Positions 1 to 5,500 are shown, numbered from the stretch's first letter. The stretch is DNA of 7,829 bases from Ruminococcus sp. (GCA_003488415.1 DNLQ01000133.1:1-7829); one strand, 5' to 3'. Numbers and translations are program-made. Notes: generated from the letters alone by a model not told the origin.

Positions 1-99
1 GTTAGCGGGCGCATCCGACTCAGAAGCAGGAGCGTTGCCGCAGGCTGTCATTGAAACGAGAAGTGCCAGTGCAGAAATTGTGGATAATACCTTTTTCAT
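1..99 (-). CDS. N-terminus of a lipoprotein, probably the substrate-binding protein of a sugar ABC transporter (partial)
   Basis: On the minus strand an ATG at 99-97 opens a frame that stays open for 33 codons to the window edge. The start has a GGAGG ribosome binding site at 113-109, nine bases away. The visible protein is a classic type II signal peptide: MKK, then a hydrophobic stretch (residues 4-17, LSTISALALLVSM), then the lipobox MTAC with the acylated cysteine at residue 20, followed by a Gly-Asn-Ala-Pro-Ala-Ser-Glu-Ser linker rich in small and acidic residues. It should be exported and anchored on the outer face of the membrane. It lies 56 bases downstream of the GH3 gene on the same strand, so it is probably the next gene of that operon. 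Solute-binding lipoproteins of sugar ABC transporters in Clostridia look exactly like this, but the binding domain is outside the window, so that function is inference from context. Confidence 0.85.
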   Translation of the reverse strand, partial: MKKVLSTISALALLVSMTACGNAPASESDAPAN

Positions 100-136
100 T
101 TTACATAACCTCCGTAAAAATGATGTGTTCATATTT

Positions 137-154
137 AAGCAGTCAAAGCTGCTT
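137..154 (-). other. Small intergenic hairpin between the GH3 and lipoprotein genes
   Basis: A perfect 6-bp inverted repeat, AAGCAG-N6-CTGCTT, sits just after the GH3 stop codon and before the lipoprotein ribosome binding site. On the operon strand it is followed by AAATATG rather than a run of T, so it does not look like a terminator. It could mark an RNA processing or 3'-end protection site that lets the two genes be expressed at different levels, but the stem is short and may have no function. Confidence 0.3.
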
Positions 155-155
155 T

Positions 156-2243
156 TCAGCGATTGATAGTAATGCTCAGGCAATCCTTGCCGTTGAGCGA
201 ACAGCTGAGTCTGTCGGGCTGAGAAGTGCCGGCATAGAGGGTAAACTCACCGCTCTGTGCAGCTCTTGTTCCCTTATCGTCAACTGTTTCAAAAGCGCAC
301 TCAGGGAGTTTTAACTCCACAACAGTGCTCTCACCTTTATCCAGCGACACACGCCTGAAACCGCATAAGCTGTGGTTGGGAACGGCGAACTCGCTGCTGC
401 CCTTGATGTAGAACTGAACCACATCCTCAGCCGATCTGCTTCCGTTGTTTGTAACAGTTACGGAGGCGATTCCGTCAGAGAACTTCAGATCAGAGCAGGT
501 GATGTCAGTGTAAGTAAGACCGAAGCCGAACGGATAAAGAACATTATCCTCCTCGTATCTTACGTATCTGTATGTACGGTTCTCCATGCTGTAATCAGTG
601 AACTCCGGCAGGAGAGCAGCGTCCTTGTAGAATGTGACAGGGAGCTTGCCTGAAGGAGAGGTCTTGCCGAAAAGGATATTGGCAAGAGCCTTGCCTCCCG
701 CCTGACCGGGATACCATACATGGATAAGAGCGTCGCAGTCAGCTTCAACATTGATGGCGCTTCCTGCTGCTGTAACTATTATTACAGGCTTACCAACAGC
801 CATTACAGCCTTAACGAGCTTTCTCTGTGATTCCGGAAGTCTCAGGTCGTTCTTATCACCGGAGGAGAATTCGTTTCCGGTATCTCCTTCTTCACCTTCG
901 ATACCGGCATCCAGTCCTACACAGAGGATGACAACATCTGAATGCTCTGCAACTATCTGAGCTTCAGCGATCCTGTCGTCAGCCATACCCAGCCCCATAA
1001 CTCTGTCCTTATAGAGGTGACTTCCGAGTGAGGTGAGGACTCTGCCGGCGAATTCATCCTGGATACCTTCCAGGAATGTGATGTACCTGTCAGCAGTTCC
1101 GTTGTAGTTGCCTTCAAGGGCAGTACGGCTGTCCGCATTTGGACCGATGACTCCGATAGTACTGATGCTGTTCCTGTCCAGCGGAAGGATACCGTTGTTC
1201 TTGAGCAGTACCATTGATCTTTCGGAGCATTTCAGAGCATAATCCTTATGCTCCTTGCAGGAGACGATACTGTAATCGAGATCGTCGAATTCTGTAGAGC
1301 CGTCGAACATACCCAGACGCACTCTTGTTCTCATCAGCTTCACGCAGGCATTTCTGATGTCCTCATCTGTGAGGAGACCTTCGTTGTAGGCGAGGAGCAG
1401 ATGGATGTATGTATTGCCGCAGTTGAGGTCGCAGCCTGCTTTGAGAGCCATGGCAGCGGACTCAGTAACGGTCTTGGTAACGTGGTGACTTGTATGGAAA
1501 TCACGAATAGCCCAGCAGTCTGAAACGAAGTGACCGTCGAAGCCCCATTCCTTTAATTTACCCATGAGGAAGGAACTTGCGCAGGCTGGTTCGCTGTTCA
1601 CTCTGTTGTAAGCGCCCATGACGCTTTCTACTCTGGCTTCCTGGACAAGAGCCCTGAATGCCGGGAGGTAAGTCTCCTCCAGATCCTTCGGACAGACAAC
1701 GGCATCAAATTCATGTCTTACAGCCTCAGGTCCGCTGTGTACCGCAAAATGCTTTGCACAGGCAGCAGCCTTCAGAACATTGTGATCTCCCTGTATTCCT
1801 TTGACAAAGGCGACTCCGAGTCTTGATGTGAGGTACGGATCTTCACCATATGTTTCCTGACCTCTGCCCCATCTTGGATCACGGAAGATATTGATATTAG
1901 GAGACCAGAGCGTCAGACCTTTATATATATCACGATCCTCGTGAGCGGAGTATTCATTGTATTTCGCACGGGCTTCATCGGAAATTATGCTTCCGATCCT
2001 TTCCATGGCATCTTCATCGAACATAGCTGCAAGACCTATAGCCTGTGGGAACATTGTAGCAGTACCGGCTCTTGCAACACCGTGAAGACCTTCGCTCCAC
2101 CAGTTATAAGCAGGTATCTCCAGATCCGGGATAGCCGGAGCGTCGTATTTGAGCTGGGAAGCCTGTTCCTCCAGTGAAAGCCTGTCTGTTATATCTTCGG
2201 CACGTTCAAGTGCTGTAAGTGACTTATCTTTATACTTATCCAA
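156..2243 (-). CDS. Glycoside hydrolase family 3 enzyme (beta-xylosidase / beta-glucosidase type), cytoplasmic
   Basis: A 695-residue retaining glycosidase that releases sugars from the non-reducing ends of beta-linked oligosaccharides. The N-terminal TIM-barrel domain (about 15-315) shows NWWSEGLHGV at 48-56, RDPRWGRGQETYGEDP at 121-136, KHF at 164-166 and the nucleophile motif VSDCWAI, with Asp242 as the expected nucleophile. The second alpha/beta domain (about 340-545) carries GLDAGIEGEEGD at 443-454, where Glu449 or Glu451 is the likely acid/base by alignment with plant-type xylosidases, and WYPGQAGG at 510-517. PFGFGLTY at 571-578 leads into a fibronectin-III-like domain (about 587-672). 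There is no signal peptide, so it acts inside the cell on imported oligosaccharides. The NWWSEGLHG and DLNCG motifs resemble the xylosidase-like branch, but clostridial relatives are variously called beta-glucosidase or beta-xylosidase and the substrate cannot be fixed from sequence. It is the second gene of the operon, 24 bases after the DUF4380-like gene, and starts at TTG. Confidence 0.93.
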   Translation of the reverse strand: MDKYKDKSLTALERAEDITDRLSLEEQASQLKYDAPAIPDLEIPAYNWWSEGLHGVARAGTATMFPQAIGLAAMFDEDAMERIGSIISDEARAKYNEYSAHEDRDIYKGLTLWSPNINIFRDPRWGRGQETYGEDPYLTSRLGVAFVKGIQGDHNVLKAAACAKHFAVHSGPEAVRHEFDAVVCPKDLEETYLPAFRALVQEARVESVMGAYNRVNSEPACASSFLMGKLKEWGFDGHFVSDCWAIRDFHTSHHVTKTVTESAAMALKAGCDLNCGNTYIHLLLAYNEGLLTDEDIRNACVKLMRTRVRLGMFDGSTEFDDLDYSIVSCKEHKDYALKCSERSMVLLKNNGILPLDRNSISTIGVIGPNADSRTALEGNYNGTADRYITFLEGIQDEFAGRVLTSLGSHLYKDRVMGLGMADDRIAEAQIVAEHSDVVILCVGLDAGIEGEEGDTGNEFSSGDKNDLRLPESQRKLVKAVMAVGKPVIIVTAAGSAINVEADCDALIHVWYPGQAGGKALANILFGKTSPSGKLPVTFYKDAALLPEFTDYSMENRTYRYVRYEEDNVLYPFGFGLTYTDITCSDLKFSDGIASVTVTNNGSRSAEDVVQFYIKGSSEFAVPNHSLCGFRRVSLDKGESTVVELKLPECAFETVDDKGTRAAQSGEFTLYAGTSQPDRLSCSLNGKDCLSITINR

Positions 2244-2250
2244 GCGGATT

Positions 2251-2255
2251 CTCCT
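2251..2255 (-). promoter_or_regulatory. Ribosome binding site fixing a TTG start for the GH3 gene
   Basis: On the minus strand AAAGGAG ends seven bases before TTG at 2243-2241. The first in-frame ATG would be at residue 64, inside the conserved MFPQAIG segment of the catalytic barrel and beyond the NWWSEGLHG motif, so it cannot be the true start. The TTG start is therefore well supported. Confidence 0.85.
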
Positions 2256-2267
2256 TTCAGGGCATTA

Positions 2268-3161
2268 TCAGCTCAGATCACTGATATAGCCGTTTATCAC
2301 TGATTCCGCATCGCCTTCTGAACGAAGCAGTTCCCATTTTTCTCTGATCGAAGCGGTCTCACCGGGCTGATACTTCCGCATCTCGCCGAGGAGCTCGCAC
2401 TCCAAGAAAAGGTTGTTGGTGTATGTTTCAAAGTTGCAGCTGAAATCCGGATAAGCGGAATTCTTATAGCCGTCAAAGGTTTTCCGGAAGATGCAGTCCT
2501 TATTGACGTACACGATCCTGCCGCCTGTCACGTTGAATCCGACTTTGAAAGCGTTCTTGTTATCGGGATCGTGTTTCAGCAGAGCAAATCTGTCAGCGAG
2601 AGTGAACCGTTCGTCTTTTATATCGGAATAGCTCCACAGTGCCATAGTCCTGTTTGGGAGAAATCCGTTATCGTCAGCGCAAAGAGGAATAATCTCAGTG
2701 CCGCCGCCTGCCAGACCTGTGATTGACCAGGGGGCGAAATCAGCAGCTTTGCCGGAGCAGTTGGTTATGCGGTTCTCTATGTATACTGAGTTATCCTCAC
2801 TCATGGTACAGACGAGGCTGAACTGCTTTCCGAAAGCCGTTTTATCGGGAGTCAGCGTCAGCTTGGTCCCGTCATACTCCACAGTCACCTTGGAGTTGTC
2901 CGGGAGATACGTCTCAGGGATCTTTTCAGGAGCGCACCAGATGCGGTGACCGCCGTAGGCGTACCATACTCCGTACCCCTTATTGATCTCGTAGAAATTT
3001 CTCTCGGTATCCTCAAACAGGATATTTTCACCCTTACAGAATCCGAAGTAAACTATCCTCGGACCTACATCAACAGTAGCCATCAGCTTGATGCTGCCGT
3101 TCTCGAGACATATACATCTGCCATAGTTACTGTAGTTTGTCTCATAGCATTTTACTTTCAT
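2268..3161 (-). CDS. DUF4380-like protein with a probable mutarotase-like beta-sandwich fold
   Basis: A 297-residue soluble protein with no signal peptide or membrane segment. Motifs seen are DVGPRIVYFG at 31-40, YGGHRIWCAPE at 69-79, a glycine-rich ITGLAGGG at 147-154, and a C-terminal stretch at about 253-278 containing ECELLGEM, QPGETASI and EKWEL. The GGHRxW-APE motif and the late 'PGE...EKWEL' pattern recall DUF4380 proteins and, more loosely, aldose-1-epimerase-like galactose mutarotase folds; this is recognition from memory. A role in sugar anomer or sugar-acid handling is inferred from this resemblance and from being the first gene of an operon with a GH3 glycosidase and a lipoprotein. 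The ATG at 3161-3159 is chosen because AGGGG lies six bases upstream (3172-3168). An in-frame GTG at 3209 would add 16 residues but has no ribosome binding site and overlaps the likely promoter. His71, Glu79 and Glu254 are candidate active-site residues by analogy only. Confidence 0.8.
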   Translation of the reverse strand: MKVKCYETNYSNYGRCICLENGSIKLMATVDVGPRIVYFGFCKGENILFEDTERNFYEINKGYGVWYAYGGHRIWCAPEKIPETYLPDNSKVTVEYDGTKLTLTPDKTAFGKQFSLVCTMSEDNSVYIENRITNCSGKAADFAPWSITGLAGGGTEIIPLCADDNGFLPNRTMALWSYSDIKDERFTLADRFALLKHDPDNKNAFKVGFNVTGGRIVYVNKDCIFRKTFDGYKNSAYPDFSCNFETYTNNLFLECELLGEMRKYQPGETASIREKWELLRSEGDAESVINGYISDLS

Positions 3162-3167
3162 GTTATG

Positions 3168-3172
3168 CCCCT
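3168..3172 (-). promoter_or_regulatory. Ribosome binding site deciding the start of the DUF4380-like gene
   Basis: AGAGGGG on the minus strand lies six bases before the ATG at 3161-3159. This favours the 297-residue product over the GTG-initiated form that begins at 3209. Confidence 0.7.
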
Positions 3173-3191
3173 CTCGTTTTTCTCTAAATAA

Positions 3192-3197
3192 ATTATA
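3192..3197 (-). promoter_or_regulatory. Candidate -10 element of the sugar-utilisation operon promoter
   Basis: TATAAT on the minus strand would place transcription start near 3185, giving a leader of about 24 bases. The hexamer 17 bases further upstream is TAGTAT, a poor -35, which fits a promoter that needs an activator. An alternative is TATATC (3216-3211) paired with TTGCTA (3240-3235) at 18 bases, which would put an inverted repeat between the two boxes. The sequence does not decide between them. Confidence 0.45.
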
Positions 3198-3217
3198 AAT
3201 CCTTATCACAAGATATA

Positions 3218-3238
3218 CTACCCAAAAATTGCGGGTAG
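3218..3238. promoter_or_regulatory. Inverted repeat CTACCC-N9-GGGTAG, candidate operator
   Basis: A perfect 6-bp inverted repeat in an otherwise AT-rich divergent promoter region. Its centre at 3228 lies about 43 bases upstream of the predicted operon start near 3185, overlapping the weak -35 region. That is the usual place for a class II activator site. It could also be a repressor site. No regulator can be assigned by sequence alone. Confidence 0.45.
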
Positions 3239-3255
3239 CAAATCAAATATTGCTA
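3236..3255. promoter_or_regulatory. Inverted repeat TAGCAA-N8-TTGCTA, candidate operator
   Basis: A second perfect 6-bp inverted repeat that shares the bases TAG (3236-3238) with the right arm of the CTACCC/GGGTAG repeat. The overlap means that two dimers would compete for the site, or that the whole 3218-3255 block is one composite site. It lies upstream of both divergent promoters. Confidence 0.4.
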
Positions 3256-3276
3256 AAATTTCACAAAATAATCAAA
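3241..3276 (-). repeat. Direct repeat TTTGATT x2 upstream of the operon, candidate AraC-type half-sites
   Basis: On the minus strand TTTGATT occurs at 3276-3270 and again at 3247-3241, spaced 29 bases start to start (about 2.8 helical turns). The match extends to TnTTTGATT. Relative to the predicted operon start these lie around -59 and -88. AraC-family activators often bind direct repeats in such positions, but a 7-bp repeat in AT-rich DNA can occur by chance. Confidence 0.3.
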
Positions 3277-3281
3277 CACTC

Positions 3282-3311
3282 TTTACAATAATTATCTGTT
3301 TGGTGTATAAT
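3282..3311 (+). promoter_or_regulatory. Sigma-A type promoter of the AraC-family regulator gene
   Basis: TTTACA at 3282-3287 and TATAAT at 3306-3311 are 18 bases apart. Transcription would start near 3318, leaving an untranslated leader of about 122 bases before the ATG at 3441. The region runs back to back with the operon promoter. Confidence 0.65.
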
Positions 3312-3320
3312 ATGCTTAGC

Positions 3321-3347
3321 GGATATGCAATTATTTATTGAATATTT
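3321..3347 (+). other. Hairpin in the regulator leader, followed by a run of seven T
   Basis: GGATATGCAAT (3321-3331) can pair with ATTGAATATTT (3337-3347) around a TATTT loop, with one G/A mismatch and two G-T pairs at the base. It begins just after the predicted transcription start. A run of seven T follows at 3363-3369, but 15 bases separate it from the stem, so it is not a standard terminator. It may be a protein-binding palindrome in DNA or a leader RNA structure. A related element, TGCATTATTTA, recurs at 3399-3409 (compare TGCAATTATTTA at 3326-3337). Confidence 0.3.
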
Positions 3348-3425
3348 CCAAGTATAACGGCGTTTTTTTATGTTTTGCACATGACAATAATTGAAAATTG
3401 CATTATTTAATCACAAGAAATGGTC

Positions 3426-3431
3426 AGGAGG
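3426..3431 (+). promoter_or_regulatory. Ribosome binding site deciding the start of the AraC-family gene
   Basis: A full AGGAGG lies nine bases before the ATG at 3441. An in-frame ATG at 3420 lies upstream of this site and has no ribosome binding site of its own, so translation should begin at 3441. Confidence 0.8.
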
Positions 3432-3440
3432 AAGAGGGCT

Positions 3441-4301
3441 ATGATAAAGAATCTATCTGGAGTATATGAAACGGTGGAATATGAAAATCAGCGTTTTGTC
3501 ATGCTCTATGACAATGACGAGGTCGAGGAGTATCCGGTACACTGGCACAATGCCGTAGAGATAATAGTACCGCTCCAGAACGGCTTCACAGTGACTACCG
3601 GGGGAAAGAGCTATCACCTTGACGAAAAAGAGATACTTATAATACCTCCCGGAGAGCTGCATTCCATGCCGGCTCAGGAGGGAAGGCGCATCATATTCCA
3701 GTGTGACAATGCAATGCTCAGCGGAGTTCCGACGCTTGAGAACCTTATGCCTGTATTCGGATCGGCAATGCACATAACACAGGAGCTGAGCAAGGAGCTG
3801 TATGTTATCTCACGGAAAAGTGTCCTGGACATATATACAGAATACTACTCAAAGTCGCCGGTAGCGGATATACACATCTTCCTCAACGTAATATCCATTC
3901 TGACCGCTGCCCGGGAGTATCAGCTTTCTATTACTGAAGCAGAGTCCGCAGCCAATTCAGTAAGCACAGATGACAGCCGTAAATTCGGACTTGTGATGAA
4001 ATATATCAACCAGAACTATATGTATGAACTTCCTCTGGAAAAACTGGCTGAGGTCGCCGGATACAGCAAGTATCATTTCTCACGCATCTTCAAGGAGTAT
4101 AATGGAATGCCGTATATACAGTACATCAACAGCAAGCGCATAAAAGCCGCTGAGAGACTTATGGCTGATCCGTCGCTGTCGGTCACAGATATTGCCATGC
4201 AGTCCGGCTTTTCGAGCATAACCACCTTCAACAGGGTATTTCGCAAGGCGAAGGGATGCACACCTACCGAGTTCAAGAAAATGTTCAAGATGAACGACTG
4301 A
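3441..4301 (+). CDS. AraC-family transcriptional regulator with cupin sensor domain
   Basis: A 286-residue cytoplasmic DNA-binding protein. The N-terminal cupin-type sensor (about 10-100) has VHWHNAVEI at 33-41, with His34, His36 and Glu40 in the usual positions, a second histidine at 59, and IIPPGELH at 67-74. The C-terminal AraC domain (about 183-284) contains two helix-turn-helix units: LEKLAEVAGYSKYHFSRIFK at 199-218 and VTDIAMQSGFSSITTFNRVF at 248-267, ending with the typical G-TPTEFKK. The family usually senses a sugar or related small molecule and activates neighbouring catabolic genes, often autoregulating. Its back-to-back position with the GH3 operon makes that operon the likely target; ligand and target are inference. 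It has its own promoter and a 122-base leader, and is followed 46 bases later by a strong hairpin, so it is probably monocistronic. Confidence 0.93.
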   Translation: MIKNLSGVYETVEYENQRFVMLYDNDEVEEYPVHWHNAVEIIVPLQNGFTVTTGGKSYHLDEKEILIIPPGELHSMPAQEGRRIIFQCDNAMLSGVPTLENLMPVFGSAMHITQELSKELYVISRKSVLDIYTEYYSKSPVADIHIFLNVISILTAAREYQLSITEAESAANSVSTDDSRKFGLVMKYINQNYMYELPLEKLAEVAGYSKYHFSRIFKEYNGMPYIQYINSKRIKAAERLMADPSLSVTDIAMQSGFSSITTFNRVFRKAKGCTPTEFKKMFKMND

Positions 4302-4347
4302 CGCAGCCGTTCGGATGTACGGTACTTAAATTACATATAACAGGTAA

Positions 4348-4385
4348 CAGATCCCGGAGGAGTAATGAACTTCTTCCGGGATCTG
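4348..4385 (+). terminator. Strong hairpin after the AraC-family gene, probable terminator with a weak U-tract
   Basis: CAGATCCCGG (4348-4357) pairs perfectly with CCGGGATCTG (4376-4385), and the inner bases AGGAG/TTCTT can lengthen the stem to about 15 pairs around a short loop. The tail is CTGTTTCTATG, with only three consecutive T, so termination may be incomplete or the hairpin may mainly protect the 3' end. The minus-strand tail is no better. Confidence 0.55.
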
Positions 4386-4596
4386 CTGTTTCTATGACAT
4401 CCGGCAGGGAGTTCCTTTCTGTGAGCTGTCATATACTGAGCGGACAGCAAATCTCCGGAAACAGGAAGGATCACGGCTGGAAAATATGGAGAAAGTATGC
4501 CGGAATAATGCGGCGAACCTGTATTTTCCCTGCGGAAAAAGCGGAGCACTTTGTGTAACTGTCTTTCCCGGACGTTTGCAAGTGAAGCTCTGACAG
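4386..4596. other. Unassigned intergenic stretch with coding-like composition
   Basis: The gap between the regulator and the alarmone synthetase is 377 bases, and this part holds no gene I can support. Its composition is coding-like: 29 of 60 bases are G or C at 4441-4500, against 12 of 60 at 3241-3300. One frame is open without a stop from 4369 to a TGA at 4591, about 74 codons, but its only ATG is at 4486 (35 residues) and the nearest purine-rich site is 15 bases away. Other frames are also open here on both strands. Short stems occur, CTGTC/GACAG (4426-4447) and TTTTCC/GGAAAA (4524-4539). It could be a decayed gene, a small RNA region or ordinary spacer. Confidence 0.35.
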
Positions 4597-4625
4597 TTGA
4601 CAACGGGCAGATGATATTGTATAAT
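4597..4625 (+). promoter_or_regulatory. Perfect-consensus sigma-A promoter of the alarmone synthetase gene
   Basis: TTGACA at 4597-4602 and TATAAT at 4620-4625 are separated by exactly 17 bases, both boxes matching consensus in all six positions. Transcription should start near 4632, about 47 bases before the ATG. GTTGACAAC around the -35 is a small near-palindrome. Confidence 0.85.
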
Positions 4626-4664
4626 TAACGTATTACTCAGATGAAAACACTATCCAGTTGAAAG

Positions 4665-4671
4665 AAGAAGG
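4665..4671 (+). promoter_or_regulatory. Ribosome binding site deciding the start of the alarmone synthetase
   Basis: AAGAAGG ends seven bases before the ATG at 4679. An in-frame TTG at 4658 lies upstream of this site and would add only seven residues encoded by the site itself, so the ATG is preferred. Confidence 0.75.
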
Positions 4672-4678
4672 TGTGTAT

Positions 4679-5389
4679 ATGAAAATGGAAGATACAGGCA
4701 GACCGGGGTTTCACAGACCGGTAAATGATATTACCTCTTCGGAGATGACAGAGTCCCAGTTCATAGATACCCTTGAACAGGATATAATGCCGCTGCAGGA
4801 ATTTCTTATGTACTATAAATGTGCGATAATGGAAGTGGAAACCAAGTTCAAGGTGCTGAACGAGCAGTTTTCGCTGAACGGCGAGTCCAACCCTATCGAG
4901 TTCATACAGTCACGGATAAAGAGCTTCGGCAGCCTTTACCGCAAGGTGCAGTCCAAAGGCATTCCCCGTGACCTTGACTCCATAAGCGAGCATATCCATG
5001 ATATAGCCGGAGTCAGGGTGGTATGCTCCTTTGTGCAGAACATATACCACCTTGCAGACTGCTTCCTGGCACAGGATGATATAGTACTCGTGGAGCGCAA
5101 GGACTACATAGCCGAGCCGAAGCCCAACGGCTACCGCAGTCTCCATCTAATAGTTGAAGTGCCGATATTCCTTGAAGAGGAGAAAAGGCAGGTCAAGGTG
5201 GAGGTACAGCTGCGTACCATAGCTATGGACTTCTGGGCAAGTCTGGAACATAAGCTGAGGTACAAGAAAGCACTTTCTCCGGAGCTTCTGTCCATGCTTG
5301 CAGGAGAAATGAAGACCTGTGCCGACCAGAGCGCTGAGTGGGACAGCCGTATGCAGAGCATAAAGAACATGATCGAACAGGAGCAGTGA
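4679..5389 (+). CDS. relQ: Small alarmone synthetase, RelQ/SasB-like GTP pyrophosphokinase
   Basis: A 236-residue cytoplasmic enzyme that transfers pyrophosphate from ATP to GTP or GDP to make the alarmones pppGpp/ppGpp. It has only the RelA/SpoT synthetase domain (about 68-196), with no hydrolase, TGS or ACT domains, as in small alarmone synthetases. Landmarks align with B. subtilis YjbM/SasB: NPIEFIQSRIK at 71-81 (Arg79, nucleotide binding), DIAGVRV at 108-114 (Asp108, metal ligand), NGYRSLH at 150-156 (Tyr152, stacks on the guanine base), and EVQLRT at 175-180 (Glu175, catalytic), followed by AMDFWASLEHKLRYK. All key residues are present, so it should be active. It is somewhat longer than YjbM (211 aa), mostly through an extra N-terminal segment of about 28 residues. 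RelQ rather than RelP assignment is likely but not proven. It has its own consensus promoter and is followed by lon after 115 bases. Confidence 0.93.
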   Translation: MKMEDTGRPGFHRPVNDITSSEMTESQFIDTLEQDIMPLQEFLMYYKCAIMEVETKFKVLNEQFSLNGESNPIEFIQSRIKSFGSLYRKVQSKGIPRDLDSISEHIHDIAGVRVVCSFVQNIYHLADCFLAQDDIVLVERKDYIAEPKPNGYRSLHLIVEVPIFLEEEKRQVKVEVQLRTIAMDFWASLEHKLRYKKALSPELLSMLAGEMKTCADQSAEWDSRMQSIKNMIEQEQ

Positions 5390-5408
5390 CACAGGCTGCT
5401 ATTCCTAC

Positions 5409-5437
5409 TTGCAATTTACATTTAAATATAGTATAAT
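5409..5437 (+). promoter_or_regulatory. Sigma-A promoter of lon
   Basis: TTGCAA at 5409-5414 (four of six matches) and a perfect TATAAT at 5432-5437 are 17 bases apart. Transcription would start near 5443-5445, directly at the base of the CCGGAG hairpin. I see no CIRCE-like (TTAGCACTC) or CtsR-like (GGTCAAA tandem) heat-shock operator around it. Confidence 0.75.
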
Positions 5438-5445
5438 AGAATTTG

Positions 5446-5461
5446 CCGGAGATCGCTCCGG
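5446..5461 (+). promoter_or_regulatory. Perfect inverted repeat CCGGAG-ATCG-CTCCGG at the predicted 5' end of the lon mRNA
   Basis: A 6-bp GC-rich stem with a four-base loop, starting within about three bases of the predicted transcription start. As DNA it is a candidate operator placed where bound protein would block initiation. As RNA it would be a 5'-terminal hairpin, the kind that can protect a transcript from 5'-end-dependent decay. No T-run follows, so it is not a terminator for the upstream gene. Confidence 0.5.
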
Positions 5462-5476
5462 TGAAGGATGATAAAT

Positions 5477-5500
5477 ATGAAATATGCAGAAATGTGGTGA
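5477..5500 (+). CDS. Possible 7-codon leader peptide upstream of lon
   Basis: An ATG at 5477 with AAGGA eight bases upstream (5464-5468) opens a frame reading MKYAEMW and stopping at TGA 5498-5500, four bases before the lon ATG and in a different frame. An in-frame ATG at 5468 would give ten residues. Its stop overlaps the GGTGA that serves as the lon ribosome binding site, so translating it would bring ribosomes to the lon start or interfere with it. A frame this short may be chance. Confidence 0.25.
   Translation: MKYAEMW

Noticed and set aside
137..154. Reading the AAGCAG/CTGCTT hairpin as the terminator of the GH3 gene.
   Set aside because: The stem is only six pairs and no T-run follows on the operon strand; the lipoprotein ribosome binding site follows closely, which favours one transcript.
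1248..1523. Plus-strand open frame of 91 codons within the GH3 gene.
   Set aside because: It is antisense to conserved GH3 catalytic-domain sequence, so it is a shadow frame.
3162..3209. GTG-initiated N-terminal extension of the DUF4380-like protein (16 extra residues).
   Set aside because: No ribosome binding site precedes the GTG, the extension overlaps the likely -10 box at 3192-3197, and a good AGGGG site precedes the ATG at 3161.
3420..3440. Upstream ATG extending the AraC-family protein by seven residues.
   Set aside because: It lacks a ribosome binding site, and the extension contains the AGGAGG that serves the ATG at 3441.
4256..4558. Plus-strand open frame of 100 codons overlapping the end of the AraC-family gene.
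   Set aside because: It starts inside a clear gene in another frame, has no ribosome binding site and crosses the hairpin; the product looks random.
4331..4603. Minus-strand open frame of 90 codons.
   Set aside because: It runs through the hairpin after the regulator and into the alarmone synthetase -35 box, has an Arg/Ser-rich random-looking product and no recognised motif.
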